In this document: one piece after another, positions 25,901 to 30,932 of the stretch
Layout of the letters: the number at the start of each line of letters is the position of its first letter
How positions within the stretch are numbered: position 1 is the first letter of the stretch
DNA from: Clostridia bacterium
Lineage (GTDB): Bacteria; Bacillota; Clostridia; Christensenellales; Borkfalkiaceae
Direction of reading: 5' to 3'
Length of the DNA: 31,672 nucleotides
Assembly (NCBI GenBank): GCA_900769545.1
Contig: CAAGGZ010000033.1
Coordinates: forward strand, 1-31,672
Notes under the pieces: generated by a model
What the model saw: the letters and a program-made list of their open reading frames with translations, nothing else
Told to the model about the DNA's origin: nothing
The model's database searches: none
Position numbers and translations under genes: made by a program

Positions 25901-26140
25901 TATACCTATCAGAGCGCATACGTTTCTAATACGAGCTATACCGCTCCTGGTGTTGATTTCCGTATGGAAGCATACAAGTCTATCGAATATACCTACGTAC
26001 TTTGCGTAGATACGGTTACCAATATCCGTAATACCTTCAAGGATATCAAGGATAAGGGTACGGTTACCAACGCAGGTAACGGTTACGAAAAGGTTGGTCT
26101 TGACGCATGGGCTCGTGCGGATAAGAAGTGGACGTGGTAA
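19982..26140 (+). CDS. 2052-aa modular secreted protein with InlB-type repeats
   Basis: An export signal (MTRLSKKIATWLLGALAFVALSFG..., cleavage near AKAAD at about 38) starts a large beta-rich protein. Related ~150-residue modules recur: one pair at about 334-490 and 714-875 shares WTKAP.GGCLNE, AGGGQ.QMKY, YGSEQG and YAPILV; a second pair lies at about 200-330 and 890-1020; a third at about 500-635 and 1105-1255. InlB/Listeria-Bacteroides-type repeats (VTYTVDG...TYTFDYW...NITLVAKF) are at about 638-707 and 1026-1098. A domain with GAAVRITSDMTTSGVRFETKI begins near 1265. The C-terminal 460 residues (LINNFDAGRQIQQSWY, YNPVQAGD, KTRAMDW, ELPAVYPVHTL) resemble a beta-sandwich family seen in carbohydrate-active proteins. 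There is no LPxTG or SLH anchor. Likely surface adhesion or glycan handling; not recognised as a named protein. Confidence 0.8.
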   Translation: MTRLSKKIATWLLGALAFVALSFGIVFTMPQTKVAKAADTAITFSAAALGDEAHDTYGTSIRFDTSGLQWGTYHNWVSAADWSSIADYTTVNGRTVTEINNATTHSQKITLMMQPAGSFSFLRLYIPAEIIPLGEVKAMGILDGWSFNNGTNNYTSSAVSFFRTGDTMVEESAYTAETKYTASNITISDARLEHRVHGTSRGADSYIVDINIGQSIGEYDAMYNAYKYLRKAIYINGKSIEEWNAQKIAEDARFNDPSTYTYFPQNSTDASHKEWFVKPVGLWGTSTGFRLSIFQELVADCEEIVVSVGEGGYISGNFMVAETISKIVWTQSVVDITNKLTFLNNTNNDNSNNTTNSYYIHTNNEACWTKAPLGGCLNEYDPSTAGGGQIQMKYVTFNGSTVWDINVGDNDTYGSEQGAIVNGGFYAPILVLMSSELGSSLRLQVPMAYADGAHEEIVVKKGFCVYENGVSYYVTNDVVFTNNDTTSWTKEVKGIESATEVTGIITKANRTDGGANENFVIFQLSNNDYTGCNTTAITDISSLYGYIDIGGNVLSSKPGEPFFNVWNIQNSVAFRAPGLDAAALQEVEYITIKAGAKFPSYNTQYNGQPLTYYVTSEDITFIHNVPNDTWTVGTVASEYTVTYTVDGATYHTETVALGGTATAPTAPTKAEDETYTYTFDYWTLDGVEYNFSTAVTSNITLVAKFTATQKDNTVDITAGLSFHHQNQQSVGTETYIIYVSGQYWTKAPKGGCLNEHDAEGAGGGQEQMKYLYLNGTSLYDINKNDDGSYGSEQGNIASGGIYAPILVTMGVDASNSRSYIQIHIPTEYPNAGATANQNHLSFEIKAGFSVTEDTTTWTVSRDVKWLNLNGGWVNADATFEADSVTIDNPRMGGNANELYKVDITSDSWSITCNNYDFMYGNAFATYRQYIYINGVSVYDINANTDDSSYTYSTFPMTGADDATFAHPVLIETYTNNGVAPTNTLTLWIHKDYIKSLGDSITITLGAGYNAYTNGLSLAENVSYDMIAEITVNNGTKTTTSTVVKGTTIESLYGTPSKDMTETTIYTFEGWYLADTDTVYDPTTPITENISVEARFSETAVNLIETEVAGMTHYLKTSDDNWLAFELSERDYANAASNYNMGGYAELLRIGFLDKIILKGSIVLNNGSTVSEATLMDIYNSYGPQEGPLMNFWNLGQFGIRLPVGDGVTEIVIQEGCFFPSYAYVSGATTVDTRYAIMQEATYKYDEDMGVFVKQAALQLDFQMATGAAVRITSDMTTSGVRFETKISEADVQMLFDYIDEGVKYVGATFGTLIVPKDYLMGGTLTHEWLDNSGMDYLDIESSVTFDDGFPPFPKHEDGYYSYFGSIVSLKEKNYGRDFVAIGYIWLDLPDENDDEDLYTYIYANYDSTNSRSASFVANAAINDRSETQDDDYQHLTENDNYSPYTNNERTFLAQYLVWSDSAFNSQELTALKEKGGSDTITPTTQALAGAYVELVYSTNVNVWGVFTYTDGSKTAEEDFYLQAGTTSHKQYLDIFRYNGVGYGMDTNSLSMTSIKFTNAELEEGTTGKVKIFGLYSQAKTIDTANQEIYLTVAQKNGSSMTVGAHLGIGGSLTYLAKSGIYEGVIGGSSGWKNGTVAISTDPSVFDSTNVYKSGSSSSSTSTEAGYYGHATSSLPSDGAVNLINNFDAGRQIQQSWYAEVGGSDSATDGSNGYNRAYCYTGSTDGQYWPYNPVQAGDVVSNPGQIVDYEINTTKGYIYVKTRAMDWAKGYDADRPCENAVEGGVTTKSYMENYYRLGTDGTVTVNNSFIDWNGFTDMESCDWASTELPAVYPVHTLNYYVSNVDGDGTWGDAIEYNNSLTAWTGGTAYHQFTNPAQGDTKVEDWFAWANGGDGNAIGLGMYIPNVSRYTSGRSNTSTAYYTDTNFQNSNALPVDNYTEWSWSSFKNVDMVTDFAERGNILADKGLMSNMQEIKYTYQSAYVSNTSYTAPGVDFRMEAYKSIEYTYVLCVDTVTNIRNTFKDIKDKGTVTNAGNGYEKVGLDAWARADKKWTW

Positions 26141-26164
26141 CGTTTACAAACAATCCAATGAAAA

Positions 26165-26193
26165 AAGGGACGCTTCGGCGTCCCTTATTTTTT
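26165..26193 (+). terminator. Terminator of the giant secreted protein gene
   Basis: A 9-bp stem AAGGGACGC / GCGTCCCTT with a C(UUCG)G tetraloop is followed by ATTTTTT. Confidence 0.93.
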
Positions 26194-26224
26194 CATAAAT
26201 TATGTAGGAATTTTTTTCAAAAGC

Positions 26225-26253
26225 TTGCGATATTTAAGTTTTTATGGTATAAT
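26225..26253 (+). promoter_or_regulatory. Sigma-A-type promoter for the GH42 gene
   Basis: TTGCGA (26225-26230), 17-bp spacer, perfect TATAAT (26248-26253). In the leader, CGGTTAT and ATAACCG (26274-26280, 26287-26293) form a small hairpin ending one base before AGGAG (26295-26299), which could modulate ribosome access. Confidence 0.7.
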
Positions 26254-26304
26254 AAACTTATCAATAAAAAGGTCGGTTATATTTGAATAACCGCAGGAGT
26301 TTTT

Positions 26305-28353
26305 ATGATTTTCAATGAAATCATTCACGGTACGCAGTATTATCGTTCGCCTACGCCGCTCCCGGAGGAATGGGAGCCCGATCTCGCGCGCATGACAGAT
26401 TTTAATATCGACACAATACAAATTCGTATTAACTGGCGCAACAATGAAATCAGGGAAAACGAATATCGCTTTGACGACGTTGACAAGCTGATGGAGTTGG
26501 CTGAAAAACATAATAAAAAGGTAGTTATTAAGTTCTTGTTGGAGTGCGCTCCGCAATACGTTTTCGATAAATACGGCGGTACACGTATCGGCCCGAAAGG
26601 GGAGCAAATCCGCGGTACGTATCACGGCGCCTTTTTCGGCGGTTGGAGACCGTGCTTTACCAATCCTATGGTGCAGGAAAGAGCAGTTAAATTCGTTGAA
26701 AAAATTGCGCAGCGTTATGCTGGCAGAAAGAACGTTATCCTTTGGAATGCGTGGAACGAGATTCGTAACCGCCCGATAGAGGATTGTTTCTGTCCGCACT
26801 GCCGCGCGGCATTCGGGAAGTATTTGCAGGAAAAATTCAAGACAATAGACGCGCTCAATAGCTTTTACGGCGCAACCGAAGAGAGCTTTGAAACCATCAA
26901 TTTGCCCGCAGGGCCGCACGGCTATTGGGATATTTACGAGTTTAAGAAGTTTAAAGGCAGTAAGGAGTTACATAATTGGCTTCGCTTTGTCTATGAAGGG
27001 ATTCGCAAGTATGACAAAACCACGCCGATTATGTCGCACGTAGGCTTTACCAGCGCATTCCAGACTTCTATTTCTGACGTTTGCGACGATTACGAAGTGG
27101 CGAAAGCAGTGGATTTTTGGGGAACGTCCGTGCCTTGCGATTCTAAAATGGATAGCCACGAAAAGCGTTTGGATTTCTTTATGCTTAACGATTTCTTGCG
27201 TTCGGTAGACGAGAATTATTTCGTGCACGAGATTTATCCAGGGCTTGGTATGTTCAGAAACGCTTGGTACGACACGCCTTTTGATTTGCGTTTTAAACTG
27301 TACGGAGCTTTAGCATCTGGCGCGAAAGGCACAATGTATTGGCAATACCGCGCAGAGCGCGTTGGACACGAGAACGATTGTGCAGGGATTATGCGTATGG
27401 ACGGAAGTCCTCGTGAGGTGGCTTACGAAGCGCAAAAATATGGCGAACAGTTAAAGAAAAATATGCCGTATTTTGTCGGCTCAAACGTCGTGAACGCGTA
27501 CATGGGTATCGTCTTTGATTTCGATTCTATGCTTTTGTCGGAAATTGAGGACGCTTGCGGACCCGATTACGATTTCACAATGTATGCTCCGCAATATTAT
27601 TATCATTTTGCGCATAAAGGTATGTATCGGTTGCTCCGCAACGAGAATTATAATGTGGATTACGTCAATGCGAATACGCCCGAAAAATTCAAGAATTACA
27701 AGGTGTTATACTTCCCGTATCACGCTATGTTAAAGTCTGCAACGGTCGAATATTTAAAGGAATTTTTGGAAAACGGCGGTATCGTGATTGCTGACGAGGG
27801 CTTTGGTATGCGCACGCAAAACACGTGGATGCAGCCGTACGATATTGACTGTAAGCCTTTGATGACCGCGCGCTTGAAGGAGCGTCGTATGCTCCGTGGC
27901 GAGACCTTTGATTATAACGGCGAGCCGATTATGATCGCTCCTTATAAGTCGGAATATAGCGTGGAAAACGCAACGGTGGAAATGCGCTTTGCGGACGGAG
28001 CTCCTGCAATGCAGTCGGTGCAGGTAGGGAAAGGGAAGCTGTATTTGTGCGGTTTCTCGATTGGGTATAGTTATCACGAAACGCAGGGGAAAGGGCTTGT
28101 GGACTTTATGAATACCGTGTTTGAAGCGGCTGGTATGCAGAAATACCAATTTGCGGACACCAAACAGGGGATTTATGAAAAACGACTCCAAAACGGCGAC
28201 AAGGAAATCGTGTTCCTGTTTAATAACAGTGATAAGGATAAGAGCTTTGATTTCAAAACAGAAATTTTGGCGTTTGGCGGCGACGGAGCCGTCAACGGTG
28301 CGAAACTCAACGTGCCGACTAACGGTATGGCGTATGCAGTCATAGAGAAGTAA
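26305..28353 (+). CDS. GH42 beta-galactosidase-like enzyme
   Basis: 682 residues, the family size. The TIM barrel starts at once (FNEIIHGTQYYRSPTPLPEEWEPDLARMTDFNIDTIQIRI split over 4-42). The acid/base is Glu152 in WNAWNEIRN and the nucleophile is Glu309 in FVHEIYPG. A zinc-binding Cys cluster, Cys117, Cys161, Cys163 and Cys166 (CFCPHC), is complete. From memory of the Thermus A4 beta-galactosidase (Cys106/150/152/155, Glu141), all these positions match with a constant offset of 11, a strong family sign. A trimerisation/amidotransferase-like domain follows (about 400-600), then a C-terminal beta domain. There is no signal peptide, so the enzyme is cytoplasmic, cleaving beta-galactosides or related glycosides after uptake. 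It is monocistronic, with its own promoter and terminator. Confidence 0.93.
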   Translation: MIFNEIIHGTQYYRSPTPLPEEWEPDLARMTDFNIDTIQIRINWRNNEIRENEYRFDDVDKLMELAEKHNKKVVIKFLLECAPQYVFDKYGGTRIGPKGEQIRGTYHGAFFGGWRPCFTNPMVQERAVKFVEKIAQRYAGRKNVILWNAWNEIRNRPIEDCFCPHCRAAFGKYLQEKFKTIDALNSFYGATEESFETINLPAGPHGYWDIYEFKKFKGSKELHNWLRFVYEGIRKYDKTTPIMSHVGFTSAFQTSISDVCDDYEVAKAVDFWGTSVPCDSKMDSHEKRLDFFMLNDFLRSVDENYFVHEIYPGLGMFRNAWYDTPFDLRFKLYGALASGAKGTMYWQYRAERVGHENDCAGIMRMDGSPREVAYEAQKYGEQLKKNMPYFVGSNVVNAYMGIVFDFDSMLLSEIEDACGPDYDFTMYAPQYYYHFAHKGMYRLLRNENYNVDYVNANTPEKFKNYKVLYFPYHAMLKSATVEYLKEFLENGGIVIADEGFGMRTQNTWMQPYDIDCKPLMTARLKERRMLRGETFDYNGEPIMIAPYKSEYSVENATVEMRFADGAPAMQSVQVGKGKLYLCGFSIGYSYHETQGKGLVDFMNTVFEAAGMQKYQFADTKQGIYEKRLQNGDKEIVFLFNNSDKDKSFDFKTEILAFGGDGAVNGAKLNVPTNGMAYAVIEK

Positions 28354-28375
28354 AAAGGATTGAATAGTATATTAA

Positions 28376-28408
28376 GGAAAACGGGGCGAAATTTTCGCTC
28401 CGTTTTCC
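28376..28408 (+). terminator. Hairpin after the GH42 gene, probable terminator
   Basis: A long near-perfect stem (GGAAAACGGGGCGAAA with TTTCGCTCCGTTTTCC, one G-U) is followed by ATATTTCTATG. The U-tract is imperfect. Confidence 0.75.
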
Positions 28409-28428
28409 ATATTTCTATGTTCATTCAT

Positions 28429-28457
28429 TTTACATTTTTTGACAAATAGGGTATAAT
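28429..28457 (+). promoter_or_regulatory. Sigma-A-type promoter for the OB-fold lipoprotein
   Basis: TTTACA (28429-28434), 17-bp spacer, perfect TATAAT (28452-28457). A TTGACA at 28439-28444 is only 7 bp from the -10 and cannot serve as its -35. Confidence 0.75.
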
Positions 28458-28489
28458 GGAAAAAATAAAAATTTTTTGTGAGGTTTCAA

Positions 28490-30610
28490 ATGAAGAAATT
28501 AAAAGTAGCTTTATTGTTTCTCATGTCCTTAGGACTCACTTTAGGCGCAGGCTGTTCGCTGTTGGGTGGCGGCGCAAGTTCCGAAAGTGAAAGCCTTAGC
28601 ATTTCGGAAAGTCTTCCCGAAGAAAGCTCTCCCGAAGATTCTTCTTCCGAGGGTGAAACGCAGTACGAGACAATTACCATTGCGGAAGCATTGGAACTCT
28701 GCGGCGAGCCTGGCAACATTACGGAAGAAAGGTATTACATTCGCGCAATCGTGCAATCGATTACCAATCCTCAGTACGGCGCAATGATTATCGAGGACGA
28801 AACGGGCTCTATTTCCGTATACGGCACGTACAGCGCAGACGGAGAAATCGGCTATGCGGATATGACGGAGAAGCCTTACAAAGGCGATGAAGTTTTGTTG
28901 CATTGTATTCTTCAAAACTACAACGGCACGAAAGAAGTAAAGAATGCGCGCCTTATCGAGTTTAAGTCCAACGCAGGTAACGTTGACGAGAGCGATTACA
29001 CCGAAATGAGTATTGCCGAAGCCAGAGCGGCTGCAAAAGGCGACCTGGTGAAGGTAGACGGCGTGGTTGCGGCGATTACGTATGCAAACGGTATGAAACC
29101 CAGCGGCGTTATGCTCGTGGATGAAACGCAGTCCATTTACGTATACGACGGCGATTTGGCAGGCAGAGTGGCTGAGGGCAACACCGTTACCATTCTTGCA
29201 GAAAAAGATTGGTGGATTTTGGAAAAAGAACAATCTGCGGCAAATAAGCACGGCTATCAAGGCTGTTGTCAGCTCACGAACGTGACGCTCGTTTCCAATG
29301 ATGAAGGGAATACGGAATTTGACAAGGCTTGGATTGAGGAAAACACGGTGAAAAATATCGTGGAAAACCCCATCGAAGAAGATATTACGACGATTATTTA
29401 TAAAGTAACCGCTTTGGTGGAAAAGAGAGAGGGGACGGGCTTTACCAACTACTATTTCTTTGACCTTGACGGCGAAACGGGCTCCTATACCTATACCCAG
29501 TGCAACGGTAGCGATTTCGCTTGGATTGACGAATTTGACGGCAAAATCTGCACGGTATATTTGACGGCGCTTAACGCAAAGAGCGCAGACAGCGGCTGCA
29601 ATTACAGATTCTTGCCCGTAGCCATCGAGGACGAGGGCTTTGTGTTCGACGTAGCGAACGCAGCAAAATTTGCTGTGCAATACTACGGCGTAGATCAAAT
29701 CGAAGCTTTTTACACGGGTGACCCTGCGCTCAGCTTAACGACGAGCGTTTCTTCCGAACTTTTGGGCTTTGAGGGCGCAACCCTTTCCTATGCCTCGGAT
29801 AACGAAGAAGTGGTTTATTTTGAAATGGTGGAAGGCGAAACGGTTATGCACTGCGGCGTAGAGGGCATTGCAAACGTAACGGTTACGGGTACGTATGGCG
29901 AAAATACGTATAGTGAAACGATTGAAGTACAGGTGAAGCTCCCTGTTGTTTATGACTCCATTACGGTAGCGGAGGCGATTGCGGCAGACGTGGATTCCGA
30001 AGTGATTGTAGAGGGTATCGTAGGGCCTTCCGTTGTCAACAAAAACGGCTTCTATCTCTTTGGCGAGGACGGCAGCGTGATTGCGGTGCTCGTGAATAGC
30101 ACGGATCAGTTTGTAGGTCTCGAAATCGGTCATTCGGTTGTTTTGAAGGGTGTAAGAGAGCGTTACGTTAAAAACGACGCGAGCACCATTGCAGGTCAAA
30201 CCTGTATCGTCAATGCGGAAATCCTTGTCAATAACTATGGCAATACGGCATACTCCACGGAAAAATTCGTGACGGATAAGACGCTTGCGGATTTGTATGA
30301 TTTGGATGAAACGGTGGATTATTCGACGACGGTGTTCGTGGTGACGGCTACCGTAGAAGTGGTGAAGACGGCGTATTATACCAACATTAACATCGTTTGG
30401 ACGGACGACGCAGGCAATAAGACGTCGCTTGGTTTGTATTGTTCGAGCGCGGCGCAGTATTCGTGGTTGGAGGCGTTTGCAGGCGAAGAAGTAACGGTGG
30501 AAATTGCGCCTTGCAACTGGAACGACAAGGACCATTGGAAAGGTTGCGTACTTGCAGTGCGTACGGAAGACGGCAAAGTAATGAATACGTTGAACTTTGA
30601 CAACCACTAA
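28490..30610 (+). CDS. OB-fold-repeat lipoprotein
   Basis: 706 residues from the ATG at 28490; the in-frame GTG at 28478 is part of the GTGAGG ribosome site. Signal MKKLKVALLFLMSLGLTLGAGC has its lipobox at LGAGC (lipidated Cys22), split here only for reading; a Ser/Glu-rich linker follows to about 55. At least two clear OB-fold-like units begin with '(S)ITIAEAL' or 'SITVAEAI' (about 58 and 488) and continue as a strand pattern '.V.GIV......GFYL.GEDGSI.V'; similar units are at about 165-260 and 600-700. A Big-like Ig domain (YASDNEEVVYFEM...GIANVTVTGTYGEN) lies at about 410-482. Such OB modules occur in extracellular nucleases and surface proteins, but no catalytic domain is visible. Probably a surface binding protein; ligand unknown. 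Confidence 0.8.
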   Translation: MKKLKVALLFLMSLGLTLGAGCSLLGGGASSESESLSISESLPEESSPEDSSSEGETQYETITIAEALELCGEPGNITEERYYIRAIVQSITNPQYGAMIIEDETGSISVYGTYSADGEIGYADMTEKPYKGDEVLLHCILQNYNGTKEVKNARLIEFKSNAGNVDESDYTEMSIAEARAAAKGDLVKVDGVVAAITYANGMKPSGVMLVDETQSIYVYDGDLAGRVAEGNTVTILAEKDWWILEKEQSAANKHGYQGCCQLTNVTLVSNDEGNTEFDKAWIEENTVKNIVENPIEEDITTIIYKVTALVEKREGTGFTNYYFFDLDGETGSYTYTQCNGSDFAWIDEFDGKICTVYLTALNAKSADSGCNYRFLPVAIEDEGFVFDVANAAKFAVQYYGVDQIEAFYTGDPALSLTTSVSSELLGFEGATLSYASDNEEVVYFEMVEGETVMHCGVEGIANVTVTGTYGENTYSETIEVQVKLPVVYDSITVAEAIAADVDSEVIVEGIVGPSVVNKNGFYLFGEDGSVIAVLVNSTDQFVGLEIGHSVVLKGVRERYVKNDASTIAGQTCIVNAEILVNNYGNTAYSTEKFVTDKTLADLYDLDETVDYSTTVFVVTATVEVVKTAYYTNINIVWTDDAGNKTSLGLYCSSAAQYSWLEAFAGEEVTVEIAPCNWNDKDHWKGCVLAVRTEDGKVMNTLNFDNH

Positions 30611-30615
30611 GAAAG

Positions 30616-30643
30616 TGCGAAATGCGAAGTGCGAAGTGCGAAA
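30616..30643 (+). repeat. Four-unit heptamer repeat TGCGAAR (copy 2)
   Basis: Four direct units (TGCGAAA, TGCGAAG, TGCGAAG, TGCGAAA) followed by TTG, matching the copy at 9724-9751 in unit number and in the following GGAA..ATTAAAA context. It lies between the lipoprotein stop and its terminator. Confidence 0.85.
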
Positions 30644-30662
30644 TTGTGGAAGAATTAAAACT

Positions 30663-30693
30663 GCCGCGGCGAGAATTTCTCGCCGCGGCTTTT
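30663..30693 (+). terminator. GC-rich terminator of the OB-fold lipoprotein gene
   Basis: A 12-bp perfect stem (GCCGCGGCGAGA with TCTCGCCGCGGC) has a 3-base loop, followed by TTTT. Confidence 0.88.
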
Positions 30694-30715
30694 GCCTATA
30701 TTTTTCCTTAAACTG

Positions 30716-30744
30716 TTGACAATACAGTTAAAAAGTGGTAAAAT
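30716..30744 (+). promoter_or_regulatory. Sigma-A-type promoter of the structured leader
   Basis: Perfect TTGACA (30716-30721), 17-bp spacer, TAAAAT (30739-30744). The expected start is about 30751, exactly where the first RNA stem begins. Confidence 0.8.
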
Positions 30745-30750
30745 AAAATT

Positions 30751-30915
30751 GCGACATAACTTTATATTTTCAAGTAAAGTATACTTCTTGCGTGGAAGTG
30801 TATCTTTTTCGCGTTACATAAATCTTTACTTGAAAATAGATTGTAGTTGTGTCGCAGCAAAGCGAAAGGAGCATTTTTACAGGTGTCGTTCCCTTTTGCG
30901 GAGCGACATTTTTTT
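30751..30915 (+). ncRNA. Structured leader RNA with terminal attenuator (unclassified)
   Basis: Nested stems are visible: outer GCGACATAACT (30751-30761) with AGTTGTGTCGC (30845-30855, one G-U); a perfect 15-bp stem at 30765-30779 with 30824-30838; an inner hairpin at 30780-30787 with 30795-30802. A single-stranded purine-rich stretch (30856-30880) leads to the terminator at 30884-30915. The outer stem's 3' arm TGTCGC can also pair with GCGACA in the terminator's 3' arm, so the two folds could exclude each other, as in riboswitches and attenuators. It matches no riboswitch consensus I know. It could equally be a ~165-nt small RNA with its own promoter and terminator. The 322-base gap from 30611 holds this, the repeat and the terminator, and no gene. 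Confidence 0.6.
30884..30915 (+). terminator. Intrinsic terminator inside the leader, upstream of the last gene
   Basis: A 9-bp stem TGTCGTTCC / GGAGCGACA (one G-U) has a 7-base loop, then seven T. It ends 17 bases before the start codon at 30933, so expression of the last gene requires read-through. Confidence 0.88.
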
Positions 30916-30932
30916 ACTTCACGGAGGTATTT

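Noticed and set aside
28439..28457. TTGACA at 28439 as -35 box
   Set aside because: Only 7 bp from TATAAT; TTTACA at 28429 has the correct 17-bp spacing.
28478..28489. GTG at 28478 as start of the OB-fold lipoprotein
   Set aside because: GTGAGG is the ribosome site for the ATG at 28490, which starts a typical MKK lipoprotein signal.
28541..29698. 385-codon open frame antisense to the OB-fold lipoprotein, and similar long antisense frames at 8056-9033 and 19994-20974
   Set aside because: Shadow frames of real genes; no initiation signals and no family pattern.
30751..30855. Miniature inverted-repeat transposable element
   Set aside because: The inverted repeats start exactly at the predicted transcription start and no target-site duplication is visible. 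It remains possible and is listed as a refutation test.
30841..30915. T-box leader
   Set aside because: AGGUGUCGUUCCC is only loosely like the T-box antiterminator; the conserved UGGNACC core is absent and the downstream gene is not amino-acid related.
30751..30915. 6S RNA
   Set aside because: Size is close, but the closing stem ends at 30855, well before the terminator, and there is no large central bubble between long helices of the usual form.
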